A DNA stretch of 64,000 bases from Balamuthia mandrillaris (Eukaryota > Discosea > Longamoebia > Balamuthiidae): NCBI GenBank assembly GCA_031835245.1, contig JAVKOQ010000130.1:62001-126000 (forward strand). The letters run 5' to 3'. Under the pieces are notes generated by a model, which was not told the origin of the DNA, searched no databases, and worked only from the letters and a program-made list of their open reading frames with translations. This document shows, piece by piece, positions 43,435-54,841 of this stretch (positions are counted from its first letter, which is position 1; every line of letters starts with the position of its first letter). The position numbers and the translations under genes are program-made.

Positions 43435-44613
43435 TCAGAGCCAGAAAGCAACCAGGGAAGCAGCAGAGCTCTTGTCGCCGCTGTTGTTGGAATTATAGGC
43501 CACCACGTTTCCATCATCGTAGGCATTGCCGTCATAGGCCACATCGCCTCCGTCGTAGACCACGTTGCCTCCATCATACCCATCGTAGTCCACGTCCCCG
43601 CCGTCATAGACCACATCTCCACCATCATAATCAACATCTCCTCCATCGTAACGGATGTCGCCACCGTCATAACGAATGTTACCTCCATCGTAGATGTTTC
43701 CTCCGTCGTAACAACCATCGTAGCGAACATCACCCCCATCGTACGCCACGTTGCCTCCATCGTAGCGCACGTCACCACCATCGTAGGTCACCACGTTACC
43801 ATCATAACGGATGTCACCGCCATCGTATGTCACCACGTTACCGCCGTCATAGCGCACATCACCGCCATCGTAGACCACGTCTCCTCCGTCATAATCATCG
43901 TAGCGAATGTCACCACCGTCGTAGGTTATCACATTGCCTCCATCATAACGAATGTCACCTCCATCATAGCTAATATCGCCGCCATCGTAGCGAACGTCTC
44001 CTCCATCATAGACCACATTGCCGCCGTCATAGCGAATGTCGCCTCCATCGTAACTAATGTCACCACCATCATAGCGTACGTCGCCTCCATCGTAACGGAT
44101 ATCGCCACCATCGTAACGAACGTCACCACCATCATAGCGTACGTTGCCTCCATCGTAACGGATATCACCACTATAGGCAATGTCTCCACCATCATAGCTA
44201 TCGTAGATGTCCCCTCCATCATAACGAACATCACCTCCGTCGTAACGGATGTCGCCGCCGTCATAGACGTCACCACCGTCGTAGCGGATGTCACCGCCGT
44301 CGTAACGGATATCGCCGCCATCATAGATGTTGCCTCCATCATAGCGAACGTCCCCGCCATCGTAACTAATGTCTCCTCCGTCGTAACGAATATCGCCACC
44401 ATCATAACGGATGTCTCCACCATCGTACTCAATGTCGCCGCCATCATAGGTCATGACATTGCCTCCATCATAGCGAACATCGCCGCCATCGTAAGTCACC
44501 ACGTCGCCGTCATAGCGGACATCCCCTCCGCCATAGTTCACATCACCTCGGCCAGCCAAGGCGGCCGCGGCAAAGAATGCCAACCACAAGCAAAGCATCA
44601 CACCAGCCTTCAT
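43435..44613 (-). CDS. Secreted YDGG heptad-repeat protein, copy B (392 residues)
   Basis: A paralogue of copy A, single exon, ATG at 44613, same signal peptide and first 50 or so residues. The heptad array is shorter (roughly 50 units by my estimate) and differently arranged, with interruptions such as IYDSYDGGDIAYSGDI and RYDGCYDGGNIYDG. The tail is related but different (NSNNSGDKSSAASLVAFWL). Over about 190 bases covering the 5' end the two genes differ at only about one position. Their arrays and 3' ends have diverged much more. This fits tandem duplication followed by repeat turnover and gene conversion at the 5' end. As in A, there is no membrane anchor. Both genes have a CAA/ACA-rich leader just before the ATG. 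Confidence 0.85.
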   Translation of the reverse strand: MKAGVMLCLWLAFFAAAALAGRGDVNYGGGDVRYDGDVVTYDGGDVRYDGGNVMTYDGGDIEYDGGDIRYDGGDIRYDGGDISYDGGDVRYDGGNIYDGGDIRYDGGDIRYDGGDVYDGGDIRYDGGDVRYDGGDIYDSYDGGDIAYSGDIRYDGGNVRYDGGDVRYDGGDIRYDGGDVRYDGGDISYDGGDIRYDGGNVVYDGGDVRYDGGDISYDGGDIRYDGGNVITYDGGDIRYDDYDGGDVVYDGGDVRYDGGNVVTYDGGDIRYDGNVVTYDGGDVRYDGGNVAYDGGDVRYDGCYDGGNIYDGGNIRYDGGDIRYDGGDVDYDGGDVVYDGGDVDYDGYDGGNVVYDGGDVAYDGNAYDDGNVVAYNSNNSGDKSSAASLVAFWL

Positions 44614-44730
44614 TCTTGTTGTTGTTGCTGCAAGGTTTGTTGTTCTGTTTCTGTTGTTCTGTTTATGTTTGTTTTTGTTTCTTGTTGTGTTTGTGAATGT
44701 TGAGAGGATGAAACCCGTTTTGTTGAAGTG

Positions 44731-44738
44731 ATTATATA
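44731..44738 (-). promoter_or_regulatory. TATA box of YDGG copy B
   Basis: TATATAAT on the minus strand, about 120 bases upstream of the ATG at 44613. It sits in the same conserved context as copy A (TATAGTTGGGCATCTCAT, plus spelling, 44735-44752). Confidence 0.6.
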
Positions 44739-45012
44739 GTTGGGCATCTCATCTCCTTTTTGGAAGTGGGTCATACAGGCCAAACACTCTCCTTTACTTT
44801 CGCAGCACATTCCATCGGTCTCTCTCTTGGAGGAGAAGAAAATGGGAAGGAGAAGAAAACAAAAAGGAAGTGCAGCGCTGCATTGGTCCATCTCGTTTTG
44901 TTCCATCCCCATGAAAACTATTCTGTAAACATTTCACTTCTCTCGACGAAATCTTTGCACGATAGAATCCTCCTTAATCTTGGTTTCCTATCTTGGAAAA
45001 TACATTTAAGGT

Positions 45013-45018
45013 GTCGAC
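45013..45018. promoter_or_regulatory. GTCGAC upstream of the type I membrane protein gene
   Basis: One copy (GGTGTCGACAGT) lies 130 bases upstream of the ATG at 45148. Between it and the gene there is a small palindrome CCCGATTATCGGG (45077-45089 or nearby). The rest of the 44614-45147 gap belongs to the copy B promoter. Confidence 0.4.
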
Positions 45019-45147
45019 AGTAACCCAGCATTTGATTAAATTAGCCTGATACGATCTTTTATAACCAAATTACCCGATTATCGGGATTACTCATTTACAA
45101 AATTAACCAGCAAAAAAAATACAGGCAAAAAAAAAAGAAGACAAAGA

Positions 45148-46633
45148 ATGACCGCCTTGCTGCGATACTCGCTGCTCGTCTTGCTCTTGGCCACCATCCT
45201 CTTCACAACGACCACAAGCAGAGCAGTTGCTCTACGACAAGAAGAGGAGGAGGAAGAGGAGGACGCGGAATTTGTGGAAGGCCTTCTTGGCGTGGGAGAG
45301 GCCGATGCGTTACCCGCAGGGGAAACGGGCATAGTCGAACTGGAAGAGGAACCGGGCTCTATCCGTCTGGCCACCAACAACCTGCGGATACTGTTTCGCA
45401 AAGGGGAGCACGGCTTCCGCGTTTACTTTGTGGATCCGAGCGATGGCCACACGTTGGCCACCAAGGAGCCATTGAAGTTCAAGTACGACTCCTTCGAGCA
45501 AAGAGGACCCATTCCTGAGGGGAAGAGGCAGCTTTCCCTCGATGTGGACCTTGACGATGACATTCCTTTACTGGGAAATACCAGTTTCGTTCTTTTGCAT
45601 TTTATTTTTTTCTTATTTTTTTCTCATTTTATTTGTGGAAAACAAAATAGGTTTTGAGCTGAGTGCAGCAGTGAATGAGATAATAGGCTCGCTGGACTTT
45701 GTGCCAGCCTTTGGTCAAGACTTTTTTGCAAAGTCCTTCCTCGCCGCCGATCGCACCCTCTTCGCCTCCATCCCTCTGGGCAACGGCGCCGTCTTCAGCG
45801 CCAGCAACCAGCTCTTTGGCCAGAGAACCACCCTGCAGGTCAACGAGGGGCTCAACTTCACGGCTGAACCCGATTCCTACAAGTTCACCTTTGCAGTGAA
45901 CCAATGGTTCGTTTGTTCGTTAAACATTGTTCTGACTTTCTCTTATCTTCTTTTTCTTTTCTCTTTTCTCTTTTTCGTTACAAGGGGCGGGTTTGCGGAT
46001 GCGCAAAACACCTTCCACGTGGTCGTTGCGGTGGAGCTTCCTTTGGGGTTGGACGCCTCCTTGGCGGAGGACGAGGAGGGTCGTTTGTCCGGCATTCAGT
46101 TCTACTCGGGCAGGCTAGGGACCTCCTGGACGCTTCGTCTGACGAATCAGTACATAGCGGATGGGGAGCTGAAAACCGTCAAACATATCCTGTATGGGAA
46201 GAGGGAGGTCGAAGACACGAACGTTTATACCGTCCGTTTTGTGTTTGACGCATTTGAAAACTATATCTTGTAAGCTCCTGATCTTTTGTTCTTCTCGTTC
46301 TTCTTCTTGTCATTCTTGTTGTTGTGTTTTCCTTGTTCTTGTTCTTGTGCTTGTGCTTGTTCTTCTTCTTCTTCTTGTCCCTCCTGCTGATCTTTTCTAA
46401 ACAGGTATGATCCAGATGTAAGTACAACGGTGGATGGAGGGGAGGAAGAAGATGAAGACCTGACCTATGCCTACGTGGTTGCTGTTCTTGGGGCTGTGGT
46501 CGTCGTTGCGTTGATTCTCGCCGTGGCCGGAGTGGTCTACTGGCGAAACACACGCCGCCTCTCCAAAAAGGCCACGCACACACCAAAGCCTATGGTAGCT
46601 TTCGGAGACTCTGATATGGAGGAGGACTTATGA
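45148..46633 (+). CDS. Type I membrane protein with large lumenal domain, unknown
   Basis: Four exons. The ATG at 45148 opens a signal peptide (MTALLRYSLLVLLLATILFT), followed by an acidic run (EEEEEEED). The ectodomain looks beta-rich (IRLATNNLRILFRKGEHGFR, VYFVDPSDGHTLATKEPLKF, SIPLGNGAVFSASNQLFGQR, TWTLRLTNQYI-like SWTLRLTNQYIADGELK). Near the end, after EEEDEDLTYAY, there is one helix (VVAVLGAVVVVALILAVAGV) and a basic tail, NTRRLSKKATHTPKPM, ending FGDSDMEEDL. FRVYFVDPSDGH is faintly reminiscent of glycosidase-like beta-sandwich N-domains, but I do not assign a family. The third intron (about 46271-46404) carries a CTT/GTT satellite. The last exon supplies the helix and tail. Confidence 0.78.
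46277..46385 (+). repeat. CTT/CTTGTG satellite in an intron
   Basis: About 100 bp of CTT, GTT and CTTGTG units form the last intron of the type I membrane protein gene. It is pyrimidine-rich on the sense strand. Confidence 0.8.
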
Positions 46634-46699
46634 TACCTCCTTCACCGTTTGTTATCCCGCTCTTCATTGTACAGGTTTTTTTTTGTAATATTTAATCCA

Positions 46700-46767
46700 C
46701 CAATCCAGAATCAAAAATAATTCTCCTAGCCAATAGAATTTCATAACAAAACTCCGAAACGTCCAAT
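46700..46767 (+). promoter_or_regulatory. Three CCAAT boxes upstream of a small gene
   Basis: CCAAT occurs at 46700-46704, 46730-46734 and 46763-46767, spaced about 30 bases apart, all on the plus strand. They lie 234-171 bases upstream of the ATG at 46938, in an AT-rich gap (46634-46937) with no other feature. Confidence 0.4.
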
Positions 46768-46937
46768 CAGCAAATTATTTTCATATTTTTTGTAATATAG
46801 CAAAATATCAATATAGCAATAATTATAAAAAAGAAAACAGACAAAGAGGAAGAGGCACCTTTTGTTTTTGAACAGCACCGCAAATAAAACAGAAACACAC
46901 ACTGAACGAACCAACAGGTTTTTTTTAAAAAAAAACA

Positions 46938-47214
46938 ATGTCTTCCGGCAAGGGACACGTCTACGGATTCAACATCAAGAGCGCTGGCTCTTCCACCCCC
47001 AGCAACGCTTCTTCTTCTGGAGCGAGCAAACCGGCCATCATCGACGACAAACTCTTTTCTACGGTTTGTTGTGTTTTTCTTCTTCTTTTTTTTTTTTTTT
47101 TGATAATCCTCATCTTTTTTTTTAAAAAAAATACAGAAACACGTGCCGAAGAAGGACGTCGAGAAAGGCATACAAAAAGGAACTGGAGAGGTGCCCAAAG
47201 GCTACGGCATATAA
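46938..47214 (+). CDS. Small 67-residue basic protein, unknown
   Basis: Two exons: 46938-47063 and about 47138-47214. Product begins MSSGKGHVYGFNIKSAGSST, has a Ser-rich middle, and ends KHVPKKDVEKGIQKGTGEVP, KGYGI. The ATG follows an A run, as several starts here do. The phase join after LFST is exact and the second exon ends in TAA. There is no signal peptide or membrane segment. The length and intron argue that it is real, but I recognise no family. It is convergent with the D-glutamate cyclase gene (150 bp between stops). Confidence 0.62.
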
Positions 47215-47364
47215 CTAAGAGGGGGAGCTTCTGCGTTGCTCTTCTCTATTAGTTGGTTTTTTTGAAGCTTTCATTTGTATAAAACGTTTTTTTATTGCCG
47301 CTTTGCTTTTGTCGTTTGTCGTTTTGTGAAGAACAAGGAGTGCGCCTTTCTTTCCTTTGTTTCT

Positions 47365-47928
47365 TTATTGAAGGAGGACCTCCCAGATCCGCTCCAAGAT
47401 CTTCACGTACTCCTCGAAGGGCAGACCATCCACCGAGCGAACGCTCTTCATCAACGGTCCATCCACTGCTCCCGCCGCCAACACGGCGTCCAACAGCTCG
47501 CTCTCCTCCTCTCTCGTCGTCAACAACGGCTGCTGCGCTCCTTCCTCATCCGCTGTTTCTTCGCGATGAAACAAAGCGAGAGCGGCAGCCAACGCATAGC
47601 CTCCCCAGTTGGACACTCCGGTGACGATGAGGTTATCGGTGGCTGTGGCGCAGGCTATGGTCTCCCCTCGAGGCACGTGCCGCTCCACCAAGCTCATCAC
47701 TTTGCCCATTCCTATCTCGTTGCCGCCGTCGCCGATGCCTGTGGTAGTGATGACGGTGGCAGCGGAGTCTTGGTTAGACTTGGAGAGCGCATAGGCCTGC
47801 TGGAAGAGATGGTCGATGGGGGCGGTGTAGGCCGAGATGTCCAGCCCCCTCATGTTGTGGTAGAGCCCATCTTTGGCTGCTCCCTTCATTTGTGTTAAGG
47901 TATCAGTATGTAATCTTACTCTCTCTTA

Positions 47929-47965
<37 letters not shown>

Positions 47966-48616
47966 CTCCACATCTCTCTCTGTCCATTCTCTCTTCTCTC
48001 TCTCATCTCCCCCTTTCTCTCATTCTCTTTTCTCCTATCGCTGCTCTTCTCTCTCCTCTGGAGGTACGCACCACGCGCTCGATGGCAATAAGGTGGTCAA
48101 ACTTGTGCTGCTCCAATATCTGTCCAGCCACGTCCTCCCAACTCTGACCCTCCTCAAGGCTCTCCGGAAAGATGAGCAGGGGCTTCATGCGGTCTTCCGC
48201 GGCCGCGCTGAAACCAGCCTTTGCTATAGCGGCTTCCATGATGGCCTTGCCCCATTTGTCCGTCACCAACGTCACCTCTTTGCCTAAACCCACCAACGCT
48301 CGCGCTCTTGTGGCAAGAAAGAAAAAAGCAAAGTGAGAAGAGGAAAAAGAAAGAAAGAAGAGAGAAAGAAGAGGACTGACATGGCCAAGGCGCCAAGAGG
48401 ACCGTCCGTTTCAGGGCTGTGGCAAGCCAAAATGTAGAACCCGGTGACGATGGCCACGGACTTGGCGCGGAAGGCAGCCCGCGCGGCCCTCATCAGCTCC
48501 CCCTCCATGACCAGAGGGCCTATCCCTCTGTTGCCGGGGTCCGCGCTGATGATGCGCTCCAAGCTGGCGATACGGCTGGCCACCGCCGCGCTTCGTTTGT
48601 CTTCCTCGTCACTCAT
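47365..48616 (-). CDS. DGLUCY: D-glutamate cyclase-like protein (DUF4392)
   Basis: Three exons: 48616-48381, about 48310-48073 and about 47900-47365. The start is MSDEEDKRSAAVASRIASLE. Signature blocks are AIVTGFYILACHSPETDGPL, GALAIARALVGLGKEVTLVT (across an in-phase join), FDHLIAIERVVRT, DGLYHNMRGLDISAY and VITTTGIGDGGNEIGMGKV. These match the DUF4392 domain of mitochondrial D-glutamate cyclase, which converts D-glutamate to 5-oxo-D-proline. The human protein has an extra N-terminal DUF1445 domain that is absent here, so this is the stand-alone form. No clear mitochondrial presequence is seen. The intron at 47900-48072 is unusual in being purine-rich on the sense strand. It is divergent from the aspartic protease gene, 291 bp apart. 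Confidence 0.85.
47931..47962. repeat. (CT)n tract inside the D-glutamate cyclase intron
   Basis: A CT tract of about 32 bases on the plus strand, which is GA on the sense strand of the minus-strand host gene. It is the clear exception to the sense-pyrimidine trend. Confidence 0.85.
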
Positions 48617-48907
48617 CGCTTTTCTCTTTCTTTTTCCTTTTAATTTTTTGTTTAGACCCTTTTTTCCTTTTTTTTTTGGTGTTGAATTAAGAAAATCAAA
48701 AGAAATTTCGGAAATATGACGTCACACAATGTATTAAATTAGCAAATAACCGGTTGCTATGAAACTGTTGCTAGGAAATAGGACTCGAGGGTTACCTTGT
48801 TATGTGCACAATAATTGAACATATGGTGGTCATAACGTGAACAAATTGTGTTATCTTTCCATCATCTTCTGGCAAAAATAAAATAAAATAAAATAAAACT
48901 AACAAAG

Positions 48908-51364
<2,457 letters not shown>

Positions 51365-51747
51365 AAAGCAGTGCAGTAGCACACACTGCAACTTGATGAT
51401 TCCGCATGAAACTCAAATACATACCTATTGTTTCTCGCTTTCTTTTTCGGTCTCGTATTTGGAGTTTTTCAGCAACCGCTCTGGCGTCCTTCTGCTTCTT
51501 TGTCCACCCACAAAAAAAGAAAGAAAGAACAGGAGGCCATTTCTTGGCTCGTATCCCAAACATTCCTCCTCGCATGAATTGACGCCAATTGGACAATCTG
51601 AGTGGTGATCGGGACACAAGTCCCACTTTCTGGGTGGCGTTCAGGACACCAGACCCACTTCACTCCTTTATATAGCCGGTGTGGAAAGGTTTATCGAAAC
51701 GCAAACCACATTTCTCCAGTTTATATACAAACAACGACATAGAAGTA
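51365..51747. other. Tandem intergenic region, no gene seen
   Basis: A gap between the aspartic protease and the zf-3CxxC gene. A TATATAG motif at about 51670 lies about 75 bases upstream of the next ATG. GGGAC and GTCCC form a small inverted pair near 51609-51621. Confidence 0.45.
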
Positions 51748-52357
51748 ATGCCTGCTGAACCTCCAACCTGCGACGTTTTTGTTTGCAGCGACTGCGGCCT
51801 AGAAACGGATTCAAAGAAGCAACTCCATACCCACCGCAACCGTCGTGGCCCGGTGTTCGCAAAGTTCGTTTGTCCCAAGTGCAAAAATGGGTGGAGCTCA
51901 GCTCACGCCTATTGTAAGAACTTTCAGGTAAGGCACATCGTCCTTCTGTTGGTCCTCTTTTCTTTTTTCTCATCCAACACAACAACAGCAATGCAAAGGA
52001 TGCAAAACCAGAACATACCCGCAACAGACCAAGTATAAGGAGAAACCAGAGGAAGAAACAGTTCAGACAGATGATGAGGAAGCACAACCACCGCTCAAAC
52101 CGCACCAAGCACATCTTTGCGAAAGGTGCATTAAGGGTCTTCGCTGTTCGGCTGCCTCCATACTCTCCCGCTCTTCCCCCAAGCGAGGCAGATCCCGCTC
52201 TTCTCCCAAGCAGGTCCGAACAACTCCCTCCGGTGGCAAAGCCAGGCCCCAGCCCTACGCCAAGAAACAGCAAGCCCCACTCAGCACAATGCTTGCAGGG
52301 ATGAGCATCAGCAGAAAAAAAAGTGGAAAAGGAAAGAAGGAAGTAACTTTGATGTAA
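51748..52357 (+). CDS. Zinc-binding zf-3CxxC protein (182 residues)
   Basis: Two exons (51748-51927 and 51989-52357), phase 0. The N-terminus has a C2H2-like finger (VFVCSDCGLETDSKKQLHTH, then RNRRG). A 3CxxC-type domain follows: FAKFVCPKCKNGWSSAHAYC and KNFQQCKGCKTRTYPQQTKY, then HLCERCIKGLRC. The spacing resembles ZAR1 and receptor-transporting (RTP) proteins (CxxCxxxWxSA, CxxC, CxxC). The C-terminal third is basic and Ser/Pro-rich (RSSPKRGRSRSSPKQVRTTP), suggesting RNA binding or a nuclear role. In animals ZAR1-type fingers bind mRNA. The function here is inferred from the fold only. Confidence 0.78.
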
Positions 52358-52680
52358 GAAGGTGTTTGTAAAGGGACCCTTGATATTTTTTGTAAAGCCA
52401 TAAACTAGTTCTAAACTCTTTCTGAGTGCCTTCGGTGATAAAACAGAAAAGAAAAAAAATAACCGTATTTATTTATTACAATCGGTGCTGCAAGCATGAT
52501 AAAGCACGTTAACTTCCTTGCTCCTCTTCCCCGTTTCTGTTCGTCTGTGTCCATGAAGAAGGAGATTAGCAGTAGTCCGCAGCATGGAATGGCATTTAGC
52601 TAGCTCCACAAGACACTCATACTCCTTGCGATGGACAAAAACCTACCATCCACCAAGGAGAACGTGATACGGGAAGCGGC

Positions 52681-52746
52681 CCTTGGGTAACGCCTCAGCG
52701 GCCGACTCTCCTTTGGGTAACGCCTCAGCGGCCAACTCTCCTTTGG
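52681..52746. repeat. 30-bp direct repeat, two copies and a stub
   Basis: A 30-bp unit containing GGGTAACGCCTCAGCGGCC occurs at 52685 and again at 52715 with one G/A difference. A partial third copy (CTTTGG) follows. It lies in the 52358-52912 promoter gap of the YjbQ-family gene, just upstream of two GTCGAC copies. Confidence 0.85.
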
Positions 52747-52768
52747 TGCTGCGCCCTTTCGTTCCGTT

Positions 52769-52841
52769 GTCGACAAAAATATATATGGACAATAATTATC
52801 ACTGAAAATCGATGTTCCCATAAAATTAGTCCATTGTCGAC
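52769..52841. promoter_or_regulatory. Two GTCGAC palindromes upstream of the YjbQ-family gene
   Basis: GTCGAC at 52769-52774 (TTGTCGACAA core) and 52836-52841 (TTGTCGACAT) lie 139 and 72 bases upstream of the ATG at 52913. An AT-rich TATATATG lies between them. Confidence 0.45.
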
Positions 52842-52912
52842 ATATGATCAGATCAGATTTTTGAACAGCACGCCTGCAGCATTGCAGCAGGAAAAGAGTA
52901 GCAGAAAAAAAA

Positions 52913-53833
52913 ATGCAGAGAGAAAGCACCAGTCACAGCGCGGAGCAAGCGGCGGAGGGCAGAGGGCACGCCATGCTGGGAGGTTGGTTCCAGAAGACGC
53001 TGCAAATCAAGGCCAAGGGCAGGGGCTGCTTCCTCATCACGGACGAAGTAAAACGTCAATTGGGCAGTGACCTTGCCAAGTTTCAAGTGGTAAGGCCTTT
53101 TTTCTCTCCTCTCTTTCTTCATCATCTGCTACTACTTTTTTTTTTGATCTTTGAGGTGTTTAAAACCAACCCTTTCTCGCTCTCTCTTTCTCGCTCTCTT
53201 TCATCTCACTAAACAAGTTGGAAACCTAGGGAATAGCTCATTTGTTCATCCAACACACTTCAGCCAGCCTGACGCTCAACGAGAATTGGGACAGTGACGT
53301 ACGGTTGGACATGGAGGACGCTCTCAACCGTCTCGTGCCGGAGGAGGCGCCCTACCGACATACTGCAGAGGGAAGCGATGACATGCCTGCCCACGTGAAG
53401 TCCTCCCTGTTTGGGGCCTCTGTGAGCATACCCATTACCAACGGCTCGTTCAACCTGGGCACGTGGCAAGGCATATGGCTTTGTGAGCATCGCGATAGAC
53501 CATGTATGTACCATCCATCGCTAGTTCCTGCTGCTTTTGTCGTTGTCTTATGTTGTTGTCTTAAGTTCTTGTTCTTCTTCTTGTTCTTGTTCTTCTTCAC
53601 TTCTTCTTGTTCTTCTTTGTTCTTGTTGTTGTTGTTGTTGTACTTCTTGTTCTTCTTCTTCTTGTTCTTGTTCTTCTTCTTGTTGTTCTTCTTCTTCTGC
53701 TTCTTATGTTCGTTGGAACATGGAAGCACATGAAGAGGAGCAGGAGGATGCATTCTTTGTTTAACTTTACGTGCTTGCCTTAGCCACAAGGAACATCGTT
53801 GTCACGTTGCAGGGCCAACCAAAAGCTGCCTAA
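52913..53833 (+). CDS. YjbQ/UPF0047 family protein (166 residues)
   Basis: Three exons (52913-53089, 53230-53503, 53784-53833) join in phase. The family core is plain: [98 protein letters not shown] and [10 protein letters not shown]. The conserved histidines ([23 protein letters not shown]) form the presumed metal site of the YjbQ barrel. The bacterial protein has reported weak thiamine-phosphate synthase activity; the physiological role is unsettled. The family occurs in bacteria, archaea and many eukaryotes. The second intron carries a CTT/GTT tract. Confidence 0.92.
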
Positions 53834-54366
53834 CCACAGTGGCAGAGCCATGCGAAAGGCTCCCTTGTCCTTTCCGAAAGCCCCTTCCTTCTGCCACACC
53901 AACCTGAGTCCACAAGAGGCCCCACACTGCCACATCACCCTACGATCGGAATCCACGTCCAACGATCAAAACAGACGTCATGATTTACCATTTTTGATAT
54001 ATTCCACATCAGCTCCCACAAAAAAAAAGAAAGCGAACCGAAAAGAGGAAAAGAATTGGTGGCAAACAAACCTGTTCTCTGTGGTAATTTTTTCGTTTGG
54101 GTGCACGAGAGGAGGAGATCCCCTTCTTTTTATTTTTATTGTATTCTCTCTCTCTCTCTCTCTCAACGCAAGGGAAAACAACAAAGCGAACGAATCCGCA
54201 AAATTCCAAGCAACCATCGGATTGCTACGTGATTTCCGCACTTTGTTGTTTTTTTTTTTTGACAGTGGGCGATCGATTGTTTTTTAAAAAAACTGTCAGA
54301 AAACAAGGAAAAAACACAAGGAGGTCAACACGTTGGACCTAACGAGCGCACAAAACGAATAAAAAA
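53834..54366. other. Tandem intergenic region, no gene seen
   Basis: A 533-bp gap with a TC tract at about 54146-54163 and T-rich stretches. No GTCGAC, TATA box or coding signal is recognised. The next ATG follows an A run. Confidence 0.5.
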
Positions 54367-54585
54367 ATGGTAGAGTTCAAAGAGTCTCTCCAGTACCACA
54401 ACTTTTTCCAAAAGATCTACTCGGACGGAAACAAAGACGATCTGTGTTATGGCATGGGCATGAAGTGTCCTCGCTTGCCATTTCTCTTTCAGACCATTCC
54501 CGAAAAGAGTACCTTTTCTTCTCCTTCCGTTGTTTTCTCTCCTTCCTCCTGTTCTGTTTTTCTTCCTTTGTACTTCTTTCTTCGT

Positions 54586-54626
<41 letters not shown>

Positions 54627-54803
54627 CTCTCTCCTCTCTCTCTCTCTCTCTCCTCTTGTCATTCTTTTTTGTTAACTGAGAAACAAGGAGCGTTTGAGTT
54701 TCTGGACATCTTCAACGTCACGGATGGCAGCGTTGTTCCTGTATGTAGCCAAAGCCTTTGTCTCGCTCACTGAAATTTGTTTGTTTGACGTTTGTTTGGT
54801 CTC

Positions 54804-54841
<38 letters not shown>

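Noticed and set aside
43416-43973. Plus-strand His/Arg-rich frame of 185 residues
   Set aside because: It is the antisense shadow of YDGG copy B.
40845-44613. Regularly repeated DNA resembling a CRISPR or satellite array
   Set aside because: There are no spacers. The 21-base period is in frame, keeps the heptad and varies at third positions, so it is protein-coding repeat.
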